A DNA stretch of 13,063 nt from Bacillus sp. (in: firmicutes) (GTDB lineage Bacteria > Bacillota > Bacilli > Bacillales > Cytobacillaceae): the NCBI GenBank assembly GCA_003457145.1, contig DMSR01000422.1, positions 4,211 through 17,273 of the forward strand, given 5' to 3'. The notes below the pieces were generated by a model. It was given only the letters and a program-made list of their open reading frames with translations. It was not told the origin of the DNA and made no database searches. Shown piece by piece: positions 5,847 through 12,514 of the stretch. The stretch's first letter is position 1. Each line of letters opens with the position of its first letter. The translations under genes were made by a program, and so were the position numbers.

Positions 5847-7166
5847 ATGAGGATAGCTGTTATAGGGACGGGTTATGTAGGGTTGTCCACAGGTGTTTGT
5901 TTGGCAGAAATCGGGCATCATGTTGTTTGCATTGATGTAGATGAAGAGAAGATCAATACCTTGAAGCAAGGTTTTTCACCAATCTATGAACCAGGCCTGG
6001 AAGATCTTCTGGCGAAGAATTCCTCAGCCGGAAGGCTTGCGTTCACTACCTCACATGAAGAAGGGCTAAGCAAAGCGGAAATCATCATCATTGCCGTCGG
6101 TACACCGCAAAGTGACGATGGCAGGGCGAACTTATCCTTCCTCGAGCAAGCAGCAAATGACCTAGCAGAGCATATCGAGCACGATTCCATAGTATTGATC
6201 AAAAGCACGGTTCCGGTTGGAACGAATGAGTATTTTAAACAGCTGTTACTAAAGCAGTTGCGTAAAAAAGTGAAAATCCAGATGGTATCCAATCCAGAAT
6301 TCTTAAGGCAGGGGTCGGCCATCCAGGATACGATGAAGCCTGACCGAATCATCATTGGCTCGGAAAATAGGGAAGCTGCAGGTAAAATCCATGAAATGTA
6401 TTCCCCGTTACATGCGCCAATATTGGTAACGAGCGTGAAGAGCGCAGAAATGATCAAATATGCTTCCAACGCTTTTTTAGCAACGAAAATAAGCTTTATT
6501 AATGAAATCGCTAATGTCTGTGAAGCAGTAGGGGCTGATGTAGAGGATGTAGCGAAAGGAATGGGGAAGGATCATCGGATTGGAGCCGCTTTTTTACAGG
6601 CAGGAATCGGCTACGGCGGCTCATGCTTTCCAAAGGATGTGAAAGCACTTCTCCATTCTTCTAAAAGTCATGGAGTTCCATTCACGCTTTTAGAAGAAAC
6701 GGTCGCCACAAATGATGCACAAAAAGAACGGCTCGTAATTAAAGCATTAAACCGATTTGGCTCTTTAAAAGGGAAGCAAATTGCATTGCTCGGCCTCGCA
6801 TTCAAGCCGGAAACAGATGATATGAGGGAAGCTCCATCAATAATCATCGCAAGATCATTAACGAGGCTTGGGGCTCTGGTGACTGCTTATGACCCAGTTG
6901 CAATTGGGAATGCCAGGAAAGTAATCGGAAATGAAATCAAGTATGCGAGCACAGCTATGGAAGCCTCCATAGGGGCCGATGCAGTCTTCATTGTCACAGA
7001 ATGGAAAGAATTCAGCCAGCTGGAACTAGCTGAGCTCTTAAAGGTCATGAAGCAGCCGGTCATTTTTGATGGGCGGAATTGCCTTGACGAAGAAAAGATA
7101 AAAACTTGCGGACCAGTAGAATATTACCCAATAGGAAGACCAGGGATCATTAATCTGATGGGATAA
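5847..7166 (+). CDS. ugd: UDP-glucose 6-dehydrogenase
   Basis: The protein has 439 aa, full length for the Ugd/TuaD family. It oxidises UDP-glucose to UDP-glucuronate in two NAD-dependent steps. The N-terminal Rossmann fold begins MRIAVIGTGYVGLSTG and is followed by VVCIDVDEEKI, with Asp30 as the likely NAD ribose contact. The central part has STVPVGT (120-126), SNPEFLRQG (148-156) and Lys204 in EMIKYASNAF. The catalytic cysteine is Cys260 in GIGYGGSCFPKD. The C-terminal UDP-binding domain has LLGLAFKPETDDMREAPS and ends YPIGRPGIINLMG. ATG at 5847 is one base after the galU stop, and the ribosome site (AAGAGAGAG) is only moderate, so coupling is likely. UDP-glucuronate could serve a teichuronic acid-like polymer or the upstream GT4 enzyme. 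B. subtilis has paralogues TuaD, YwqF and YtcA, and I cannot assign one. Confidence 0.96.
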   Translation: MRIAVIGTGYVGLSTGVCLAEIGHHVVCIDVDEEKINTLKQGFSPIYEPGLEDLLAKNSSAGRLAFTTSHEEGLSKAEIIIIAVGTPQSDDGRANLSFLEQAANDLAEHIEHDSIVLIKSTVPVGTNEYFKQLLLKQLRKKVKIQMVSNPEFLRQGSAIQDTMKPDRIIIGSENREAAGKIHEMYSPLHAPILVTSVKSAEMIKYASNAFLATKISFINEIANVCEAVGADVEDVAKGMGKDHRIGAAFLQAGIGYGGSCFPKDVKALLHSSKSHGVPFTLLEETVATNDAQKERLVIKALNRFGSLKGKQIALLGLAFKPETDDMREAPSIIIARSLTRLGALVTAYDPVAIGNARKVIGNEIKYASTAMEASIGADAVFIVTEWKEFSQLELAELLKVMKQPVIFDGRNCLDEEKIKTCGPVEYYPIGRPGIINLMG

Positions 7167-7171
7167 TTATT

Positions 7172-7198
7172 GAAGGACTTTTACGAGTCCTTCTTTTT
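7172..7198 (+). terminator. Rho-independent terminator after ugd
   Basis: A perfect 8-bp stem (GAAGGACT 7172-7179 with AGTCCTTC 7186-7193) has a 6-nt loop and is followed by TTTTT. It ends the galU-ugd unit. Confidence 0.9.
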
Positions 7199-7423
7199 GA
7201 TGTTACCAGTTAAGAAGGTTATTGAGGAAGGTTTAGGGTAAACACTAACGTTTAAGGATATGGAAGAGCAATAATGATGGTTTTGTTACTAACCCATAAT
7301 AAAAATAATCAAAAATAACAATTCACCTCCTCCTGAGCAATATAATACATTAAAAAAGGAATAAAATTTGTAAAGTATAACAGTTTGATTCATAGCCAGC
7401 AACAGTCTAAGGGAGGAGTATAA

Positions 7424-8239
7424 ATGCTCGAAGCTTTTATTGAGTTAAATCCATTAATCCAGGCACTAATTGGAACTTTATTTACATGGGGAATGACAGC
7501 ACTTGGTGCTGCTTTGGTATTTACAACCAAGAATCCTAACCAAAAATTTCTGGATAGCATGATGGGACTTGCAGCGGGGGTTATGATTGCTGCCAGCTTC
7601 TGGTCTTTGCTCGCACCGGCGATTGAGATGGGTGAAGGTGGAAATGTGCCTAATTGGGTACCAGCGGCAATAGGATTTCTTCTTGGTGGACTCTTTCTGT
7701 TGATTGTTGATAAATTACTGCCCCATTTGCATCCTAACCTTTCCCTGGATAAAGCAGAAGGGATACATCCAGAAAAGAAACGAAGAAGCACACTGATGGT
7801 GTTGGCGATCACTTTGCATAATATACCGGAAGGATTGGCAATTGGAGTGGCTTTTGGCGCGGTTGCGGCCGGGTTTCAATCCGCTTCGATAATGGGTGCG
7901 ATTGCACTTGCGATCGGCATTGGAATTCAAAACTTTCCAGAAGGTGTGGCAGTATCGATGCCACTTAGATCGACTGGAATGTCCAGACGGAAAAGCTTCT
8001 TTTATGGTCAGTTCTCAGGGATGGTTGAGCCAATTGCCGCAGTCATCGGGGCGGCATCTGTCATATTTATCGAACCGCTCCTTCCTTACGCATTAAGCTT
8101 CGCTGCAGGCGCAATGATTTTCGTTGTTGCAGAGGAAGTAATACCAGGTTCACAGGAACAGGGAAATAGTGACTTGGCTTCAATAAGTCTAATGATAGGT
8201 TTCACGATCATGATGATTTTGGATGTTGCGTTAGGATGA
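7424..8239 (+). CDS. ZIP-family metal transporter
   Basis: The protein has 271 aa, with ATG at 7424 and a strong GGGAGGAG 5-6 nt upstream. It is a membrane protein with about eight hydrophobic segments and a charged, His-containing cytoplasmic loop (HLHP, SLDKAEGIHPEKKRRS, residues 101-122) between segments 3 and 4, as in ZIP carriers. The metal-site helices are clear: LHNIPEGLAIG (His132, Asn133, Glu136) and IQNFPEGVAV (Asn170, Glu173). A third conserved helix has SGMVEPIAAV (Glu202), and AEEVIP (Glu237-238) lies later. The family imports divalent cations, chiefly zinc, also iron or manganese. It resembles GufA/ZupT-type bacterial ZIPs, but the substrate cannot be read from sequence. The gene stands alone between terminators, so it is probably monocistronic. 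I saw no Zur, MntR or Fur box. Confidence 0.93.
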   Translation: MLEAFIELNPLIQALIGTLFTWGMTALGAALVFTTKNPNQKFLDSMMGLAAGVMIAASFWSLLAPAIEMGEGGNVPNWVPAAIGFLLGGLFLLIVDKLLPHLHPNLSLDKAEGIHPEKKRRSTLMVLAITLHNIPEGLAIGVAFGAVAAGFQSASIMGAIALAIGIGIQNFPEGVAVSMPLRSTGMSRRKSFFYGQFSGMVEPIAAVIGAASVIFIEPLLPYALSFAAGAMIFVVAEEVIPGSQEQGNSDLASISLMIGFTIMMILDVALG

Positions 8240-8285
8240 ATCTTGATAGCTGTTTTTTTCCCTATTCATTTGCGTTTTAGTGGTC

Positions 8286-8338
8286 AAAAAGACTGAAGAC
8301 AACCTCGAAGAAAATGGAGATTGTCTACGGTCTTTTTA
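8286..8338. terminator. Bidirectional-type terminator after the ZIP gene
   Basis: AAAAAGAC (8286-8293) pairs with GTCTTTTT (8330-8337), and AGACAA (8297-8302) with TTGTCT (8321-8326), separated by a 3x3 internal loop. The U-rich 3' arm is followed by ATTTTG. It lies 47 bp after the ZIP stop. Confidence 0.7.
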
Positions 8339-8350
8339 TTTTGTTTAGTG

Positions 8351-8454
8351 GGAAATAGGCCTGGTGATTTCCGTTCCAGTCGCTTCGTTTTCCGCGTGAC
8401 TGCTGCTGCGGCTCTAAATTTGAACGAAACTTTCAAGGTCCTCAGGCCATTTCC
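8351..8454. repeat. Degenerate partial copy of the dispersed repeat, framed by short inverted repeats
   Basis: On the minus strand 8396-8364 reads CGCGGAAAACGAAGCGACTGGAACGGAAATCACC. This closely matches the right part of the repeat at 1654-1686 (CGCGGAAAGCGAAGCGCCTGGAACGAAAATCAAC). The rest of the element is absent. The block is framed by GGAAATAGGCCTG (8351-8363) and CAGGCCATTTCC (8443-8454), which are inverted copies differing by one inserted base. It is best read as a decayed remnant of the repeat, inverted relative to the first. Confidence 0.6.
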
Positions 8455-8509
8455 GATTTGGTTTTGGACGCATCCTTAAAAAAGAGATTAAAGCTGTGCA
8501 CTGGCTGAC

Positions 8510-8538
8510 TTGATTAAGTTGGAAAAATCCGGTTTAAT
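8510..8538 (+). promoter_or_regulatory. Candidate SigA promoter for the cyd operon
   Basis: TTGATT (8510-8515), a 17-nt spacer and TTTAAT (8533-8538) match 4/6 and 5/6 of the SigA consensus. Transcription would start near 8545, giving a leader of about 145 nt before the first small gene. The region between 8240 and 8690 holds only this, the terminator and the repeat remnant. Confidence 0.4.
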
Positions 8539-8654
8539 TTCGCCTAGAAGGGGAATAAGAAGAAGTATTAGTTAATTACATATGGAATTTGTATCCAATT
8601 AACACTGTGTAAATGTTGTAAATAAACACATTGTTCTGTCATGGATAGGTAAAA

Positions 8655-8672
8655 ATGTGATGTATTGAACAA
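8655..8672 (+). promoter_or_regulatory. Possible Rex-type operator before the cyd genes
   Basis: ATGTGATGTATTGAACAA matches 13 of 18 positions of the Rex pattern TTGTGAAATATTTCACAA, including TGTGA on the left and ACAA on the right. Rex, the NADH/NAD sensor, is the known repressor of cydABCD in B. subtilis, where sites lie in the leader. The right half-site is imperfect, so this is a weak call. Confidence 0.3.
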
Positions 8673-8690
8673 TCTCTTGGGAGTGAGGAT

Positions 8691-8786
8691 ATGTACAAGA
8701 AGCAGGAACGGATGTTGATGTGGCTGGCCTTTATTGTCGCGGCCATAATGGGTCTTTCTTTTATTGGACGAATTTTTGCGGGATAA
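8691..8786 (+). CDS. 31-aa single-pass membrane peptide upstream of cydA
   Basis: This short reading frame encodes 31 residues. It has ATG at 8691, GGAGTGAGG 4 nt upstream, and a TAA stop. It begins MYKKQERMLMW, continues as a hydrophobic helix (LAFIVAAIMGLSFIGRIF) and ends AG. That is the layout of a small inner-membrane peptide with a positive, cytoplasmic N-terminus. The cydA ATG is 16 bp downstream with its own ribosome site, so the two are almost certainly co-transcribed. Known bd oxidases carry small single-helix subunits (CydX, CydY/CydH, CydS); this one lies on the 5' side and does not match CydS. I infer an accessory subunit or assembly peptide. It could also be a leader peptide. I do not recognise the family. 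Confidence 0.65.
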   Translation: MYKKQERMLMWLAFIVAAIMGLSFIGRIFAG

Positions 8787-8802
8787 GAAGGGGGAATGTT
8801 AA

Positions 8803-10149
8803 ATGGCAAGTGAAGAATCAGTCTTTTTCAGTCGTGTTTTAACTGAGCTGACTCTATCCTTCCACATTATATATGCAACCATTGGAGTGGGAATCCCGCT
8901 AATGATCATGATTGCGCAGTGGGTAGGAATCAAAAAGCAGGACGAGCACTACATTTTATTGGCGAGAAGATGGACACGAGGGTTTGTCATTTCGGTGGCT
9001 GTAGGCGTTGTTACAGGGACGGCTATTGGATTGCAGCTTTCTCTCCTTTGGCCTAATTTTATGGAGCTGGCAGGGAATGTAATAGCCCTTCCGTTATTTT
9101 TGGAGACTTTCGCATTTTTCTTTGAAGCAATCTTTTTAGGGATATATTTATATACCTGGGACCGATTCGAAAATCAGAAGAAGCACTTGCTTCTTTTGAT
9201 TCCAGTTGCCATCGGTGCCTCATTTTCAGCTGTGTTCATAACAATGGTCAATGCGTTCATGAGTGCCCCTCAAGGATTTGAATTGGCCAACGGGGAGCTA
9301 GTGAATGTTAACCCAATTTTGGCAATGTTCACTCCGGCAATGCCGACTAAGGTAACACATGTTCTGGCAACTGCCTATATGACTTCTGCCTTTGTATTGG
9401 CCTCCATTGGTGCTTATCGTCTCCTTAAAGGATCTGAGCATGTCTATCATAAAAAAGCGTTGTTTTTAACCATGAAAATCGGCTTGGTTTTTTCTATCGC
9501 TGCTGCCATTATCGGAGACTTCTCTGGAAAGTATCTAGCCGAATACCAGCCTGAAAAGCTTGCGGCTGCAGAGTGGCATTTCGAAACAGAAGAAGGTGCA
9601 CCGTTGATGCTATACGGTGTGTTAGATGGCCATGATGTGAAATACGCAATAAAAATCCCATTCGGATTAAGTTATCTTGCTCACAGTGATCTGAATGCTG
9701 AAGTCACAGGTCTTAATGAATTTCCGGAAGATGAAATTCCTCCGCTATACATTCATTATTTATTCGACACCATGGTTACAATCGGAGTGTGGCTGACAGT
9801 GCTGTCTCTCGGTTATGTCATAGGGGTATGGAGGAAATGGACCTTTGTGTTATCCAGGTGGTACCTGTGGCTCATCGTCCTCGGAGGTCCACTGTCAGTG
9901 CTGGCCATTGAACTTGGCTGGTGGTTTACTGAAGTGGGACGTCAGCCATGGATCCTTCGCGGCATTATGAGGACGGAGGAAGGAGCCACGACAAGTGGCC
10001 AGGTTGATCTTATGCTGATCCTGTTTGCCGGCTTATATCTCGTGTTAGGAACCGGAAGCATTGTCGTCTTAACCCGGATGTTCCGCAAAAATCCGGTTGA
10101 ACGGGAGCTGGCTGATCGTGAAGTGGAAAAGGAAGGTGAATTGACATGA
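8803..10149 (+). CDS. cydA: Cytochrome bd quinol oxidase subunit I
   Basis: The protein has 448 aa, the size of the short Q-loop bd oxidases of Bacillus/Geobacillus (YthA type). ATG at 8803 has AAGGGGG 7 nt upstream. It binds the hemes and oxidises quinol while reducing O2 at the cytoplasmic membrane. His21 in LTLSFHIIYATIG is the conserved high-spin heme ligand. His186 (PTKVTHVLATAY) and Met324 (FDTMVTIGVW) fit the low-spin heme b558 ligands. Glu101 and Glu108 (LETFAFFFEAIF) are the conserved proton-path glutamates. Lys252 and Glu257 (EKLAAAEW) mark the quinol site, and GRQPW (379-383) is the family signature, with Glu377 just before it. About nine membrane helices are expected. The stop overlaps the cydB start by ATGA. 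No cydCD assembly transporter genes lie in this window. Confidence 0.96.
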   Translation: MASEESVFFSRVLTELTLSFHIIYATIGVGIPLMIMIAQWVGIKKQDEHYILLARRWTRGFVISVAVGVVTGTAIGLQLSLLWPNFMELAGNVIALPLFLETFAFFFEAIFLGIYLYTWDRFENQKKHLLLLIPVAIGASFSAVFITMVNAFMSAPQGFELANGELVNVNPILAMFTPAMPTKVTHVLATAYMTSAFVLASIGAYRLLKGSEHVYHKKALFLTMKIGLVFSIAAAIIGDFSGKYLAEYQPEKLAAAEWHFETEEGAPLMLYGVLDGHDVKYAIKIPFGLSYLAHSDLNAEVTGLNEFPEDEIPPLYIHYLFDTMVTIGVWLTVLSLGYVIGVWRKWTFVLSRWYLWLIVLGGPLSVLAIELGWWFTEVGRQPWILRGIMRTEEGATTSGQVDLMLILFAGLYLVLGTGSIVVLTRMFRKNPVERELADREVEKEGELT

Positions 10150-11171
10150 CGCTGCAGCTGATTGGGATTTCAGTACTATGGCTCTTTCTCTTTGGTTATG
10201 TCATTGTTGCCTCGATTGACTTTGGCGCAGGTTTTTTTAATGCTTACAGCCGGCTGCGGGGGAAACAGCATATTTTAACTCGCATTATTCAGCGTTATTT
10301 ATCGCCAGTTTGGGAAGTAACCAATGTGTTCCTGGTGTTCTTCTTCGTAGGAATTGTTGGGTTCTTTCCCGAAACTGCCTATTATTATGGAACGATTCTT
10401 CTCGTTCCGGCAAGCATTGCGGTTGTCTTGCTCGCCATTCGTGGTTCCTATTATGCTTTTACAACTTATGGGGGGTTAAAGCATAAAAGGTACACTTATT
10501 TATATGGCTTTTCAGGGCTGTTCATCCCTGCGTCACTTTCAATAGTGCTGACAATTTCTGAAGGTGGATTTGTAAGGGAGGAAGCATCAGGTATAGCTCT
10601 GGATTACTGGGCGCTGTTCACCAGTCCGCTGACATGGAGTATTGTTGTCCTAAGTTTGACTTCTGTACTATATATTTCAGCAGTGTTTTTAACCTGGTAT
10701 GCGAACGAGGCGAAAGATCAACCGGCAGCAGAGCTGCTAAGGAAATACGCATTAACCTGGTCGGTGCCTGCTATCATCACAGCGACAGGGATCATCATCG
10801 AGCTTCGTTTCCACAATCCTGCGCATTACAGCCGTTTGATGGACTTGTGGTGGATGTTCGGAATCTCATTTATTCTCTTTGCGGGCACTGTTTATTTAAT
10901 AGGGCAGCGGAAATTCTATGGAGTGGCCTTCGGACTATTAACAGGCCAATTCGTGATTGCCTTTTTTGCTTATGGCATTTCCCATTATCCATATTTGCTT
11001 TACCCTTATCTGACGGTATATGACAGCTTTACGAGCGAAGCAATGGCCATTGCTCTCATCATTGCCTTCATTGCTGGGCTGGGGCTGCTGCTCCCTTCCC
11101 TATACTTGCTGCTCAGACTATTCTTATTTAACAAAGAATACGTACAAGGCAAGCGAAATGACCATGCATAG
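10146..11171 (+). CDS. cydB: Cytochrome bd quinol oxidase subunit II
   Basis: The protein has 341 aa. ATG at 10146 overlaps the cydA stop (ATGA), so translation is coupled; GGAAGGTGAA lies just upstream. It is the second core subunit of the bd oxidase, hydrophobic with about nine helices. The N-terminal signature VIVASIDFGAGFF (19-31) with Asp25 is diagnostic of CydB and lies in the first helix. Further on come PVWEVTNVFLVFFFVGIVGFFP and IRGSYYAFTTYGG, both typical of the family. The C-terminal helix IALIIAFIAGLGLLLPSLYLLLRLF ends in a short basic tail (KEYVQGKRNDHA). Length fits the YthB-like group. The TAG stop is followed at once by GGAGGAAGG, the ribosome site of cydS. Confidence 0.95.
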   Translation: MTLQLIGISVLWLFLFGYVIVASIDFGAGFFNAYSRLRGKQHILTRIIQRYLSPVWEVTNVFLVFFFVGIVGFFPETAYYYGTILLVPASIAVVLLAIRGSYYAFTTYGGLKHKRYTYLYGFSGLFIPASLSIVLTISEGGFVREEASGIALDYWALFTSPLTWSIVVLSLTSVLYISAVFLTWYANEAKDQPAAELLRKYALTWSVPAIITATGIIIELRFHNPAHYSRLMDLWWMFGISFILFAGTVYLIGQRKFYGVAFGLLTGQFVIAFFAYGISHYPYLLYPYLTVYDSFTSEAMAIALIIAFIAGLGLLLPSLYLLLRLFLFNKEYVQGKRNDHA

Positions 11172-11182
11172 GAGGAAGGAAA

Positions 11183-11296
11183 ATGAATGAATTTCTTATG
11201 TTCTACGCCCCTTTTATCATCATTATAGGGTCCATCGCAACCGCTTTTTGGGTGGCTGGGAAGGATCAGGCAGTGGTGGAAAAGTGTGAAAAATAA
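11183..11296 (+). CDS. cydS: Small cytochrome bd subunit CydS
   Basis: The frame encodes 37 residues, from ATG at 11183 to TAA at 11294-11296, with GGAGGAAGG 4-5 nt upstream, 11 bp after the cydB stop. It starts MNEFLMFYAPFIIIIGSI, continues as one hydrophobic helix through ATAFWVAGKD, and ends in a charged tail (VVEKCEK). Length, position after cydB, the FLxxYAP start and AFWVxxKD match the CydS subunit known from the Geobacillus thermodenitrificans bd oxidase structure, where it packs against CydA near the hemes. The Cys in the tail is unusual for so short a protein and may be incidental. Genes this short are easily missed in automatic annotation. Confidence 0.85.
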   Translation: MNEFLMFYAPFIIIIGSIATAFWVAGKDQAVVEKCEK

Positions 11297-11362
11297 AACT
11301 GGGGCCTTTACAAGCTAATTACCAGCAGGATGAATCTCTAATAGCTTGGTTAGACAACCTGA

Positions 11363-11402
11363 AAAAAAGCTGTAAAACCGTGATTGGTTTTACAGCTTTT
11401 TT
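11363..11402. terminator. Strong bidirectional terminator between cydS and the BC1872-like gene
   Basis: A perfect 17-bp stem (11363-11379 with 11386-11402) has a 6-nt loop, GTGATT. The arms begin with six As and end with six Ts, so it terminates both the cyd operon and the convergent minus-strand gene. Confidence 0.95.
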
Positions 11403-11413
11403 GATGTTGTAAT

Positions 11414-11737
11414 TTAGGATAATTTGCGCCATAGGTCAGAGGTATTTACAACTGAGTTATTCTCAATAATAGAGTAGGCAGCATTTGTGATTGCTTCAGA
11501 TAAAGTTTTGCCAGTTGCCCGTATGTCATTAAAACTAACCTCTGAGTCCCCTTTTTTTGTAAATGTATATCCTAACTTCTCAAGCCTTTCAACGATGAGC
11601 ATTGCATGACCCAGATTTTGCTCTGGCTGAAATTCAGAATCAAGAATGAACACACCCTTTTCATAGTCATACCATCGATCCCATCTGTTCAGCTTCCAGC
11701 CCAATATTCTTCGAGCGATTGAGTCTGTCTTGTTCAT
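11414..11737 (-). CDS. BC1872-like small protein (phage ABA-sandwich type)
   Basis: The protein has 107 aa, with ATG at 11737-11735 and a purine-rich ribosome site (AAGGGGAAAGG) upstream on the minus strand. The pattern IARRILGWKLNRWDRWYD, then EFQPEQNLGHAMLIVERLEKLGYTF, then TLSEAITNAAYSII matches my recollection of the BC1872 family. These are small alpha-beta proteins in Bacillus and in phages, with a 'phage ABA sandwich' fold and no firm function. It is soluble, with no signal peptide. It is alone, convergent with cydS. No other phage gene lies here, so it is either a domesticated remnant or a normal chromosomal member. Confident as a gene, moderate on family. Confidence 0.75.
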   Translation of the reverse strand: MNKTDSIARRILGWKLNRWDRWYDYEKGVFILDSEFQPEQNLGHAMLIVERLEKLGYTFTKKGDSEVSFNDIRATGKTLSEAITNAAYSIIENNSVVNTSDLWRKLS

Positions 11738-11789
11738 TGCCTTTCCCCTTTTCTTTAAATGATTTTTTAAATAGCTAAATGGACGGTTT

Positions 11790-11831
11790 ATTATATAACA
11801 GTTATCTTAATAATATAATATTATATAACAG
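11790..11831. repeat. Pair of 12-bp direct repeats in AT-rich DNA
   Basis: ATTATATAACAG occurs at 11790-11801 and again at 11820-11831, exactly 30 bp apart (about three helical turns). A related inverted form, TTGTTATATTAG, follows at about 11854-11865. The block lies between the divergent BC1872-like gene and the mini-genes and could be a binding site array. Chance is possible in such AT-rich sequence. The rest of 11738-12005 shows no gene. Confidence 0.5.
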
Positions 11832-12005
11832 ATATGGATGACAACAGAATTTTTTGTTATATTAGTTAAAAATTTTGCATGGAACATTCTTGCTGTTAAA
11901 GAGCGTAGGAGTGTCAAGTTTACAAAAGTCTTTCCTGGAATTTTATGTTCTGGTCAATGAAAACTTATCGCTATTTATGAGCATCTTAAAAAGGGAGGTG
12001 ACGAC

Positions 12006-12140
12006 ATGGAAGAAAAAGAAATCAGTACGCCGAACGTAAAATTAGGCGGGAAAATCGTTAAAGAAAAGGGCAGGAGAAATTCAGCGGGTGAGCTCGGTAA
12101 TGATGAAGACATCAATACAGGGAAAAGGAATAAAAACTAA
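12006..12140 (+). CDS. Small hydrophilic protein, 44 aa
   Basis: ATG at 12006 follows a very strong GGGAGGTG with 4-5 nt spacing, and the frame ends in TAA at 12138. The 44 residues are almost all polar or charged: MEEKEISTPNVKLGGKIVKE, then a Lys/Arg/Asn/Asp-rich tail ending GKRNKN. There is no hydrophobic core, membrane helix or signal, so the product is probably unstructured or binds a partner. I do not recognise the family. The excellent ribosome site, tandem neighbour and shared terminator support a real gene. Small spore proteins of Bacillus are of this kind, but no specific match was seen. Confidence 0.65.
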   Translation: MEEKEISTPNVKLGGKIVKEKGRRNSAGELGNDEDINTGKRNKN

Positions 12141-12161
12141 TTTGTGAAAAGAGGGTTCGCA

Positions 12162-12275
12162 GTGACTAATCGTAATGATAATCGTGAACGTAAAAATAAA
12201 TATCCAAATAATAAAAACCAGGATAAGGGTGTAAATATTCGAAGTGAGATGACACAAAAGGATATGAAAAAATAA
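12162..12275 (+). CDS. Small basic, Asn/Lys-rich protein, 37 aa
   Basis: I choose GTG at 12162, which has GAGGG 6 nt upstream; an in-frame GTG at 12144 lacks a ribosome site. The product begins MTNRNDNRERKNKYPNNKNQ and ends SEMTQKDMKK. It is strongly basic, with no hydrophobic stretch. It lies 21 bp after the 44-aa gene and before a perfect terminator, so the two form a mini-operon. The family is unknown to me. Possible roles include a spore-core or nucleic-acid-associated peptide, which is inference from composition only. The weak start codon and ribosome site lower confidence compared with its neighbour. Confidence 0.55.
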   Translation: MTNRNDNRERKNKYPNNKNQDKGVNIRSEMTQKDMKK

Positions 12276-12278
12276 TCT

Positions 12279-12319
12279 TGAAAGAGGATGGGATCAGGTG
12301 CCATCCTCTTTCAGTTTTT
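12279..12319 (+). terminator. Rho-independent terminator after the two mini-genes
   Basis: A perfect 13-bp stem (TGAAAGAGGATGG 12279-12291 with CCATCCTCTTTCA 12301-12313) has a 9-nt loop and is followed by GTTTTT. It begins 4 bp after the stop of the 37-aa gene. Confidence 0.93.
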
Positions 12320-12440
12320 AATCAAATTGCTCGCAGGAATCCTCGAATTTCATCGCTATTCGAAAACAGCCTTCTTTATAGCGTCTTTCCAATATAGTGA
12401 TTTTGTAGTTATGTACATTTATCAACAGAACCTTACAAAA

Positions 12441-12454
12441 GTGTATTTGTACAC
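12441..12454. promoter_or_regulatory. Short palindrome upstream of the rhodanese lipoprotein gene
   Basis: GTGTA (12441-12445) and TACAC (12450-12454) form an inverted repeat with a 4-nt spacer, and a TGTACA also lies at 12412-12417. It may be an operator for the downstream gene. I saw no clear promoter hexamers in 12320-12514. Confidence 0.25.
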
Positions 12455-12514
12455 ATATTTTCTACAGTTGCCAGAATGTTATTTTGATAAACTGGAAAAG
12501 AAGGAGGTAGCTGT

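Noticed and set aside
5984..6469. 161-codon minus-strand frame inside ugd
   Set aside because: Shadow of the conserved ugd coding sequence.
7231..7243. GTTTAGGGTAAAC as a metal-regulator box
   Set aside because: Only 5-bp arms and no resemblance to the Zur, Fur or MntR boxes.
7341..7346. TATAAT as -10 box for the ZIP gene
   Set aside because: No acceptable -35 hexamer at 16-18 nt upstream; kept only as a caveat.
10634..11023. 129-codon frame inside cydB, same strand
   Set aside because: Overlaps a clear cydB gene in another frame and has no recognisable protein features.
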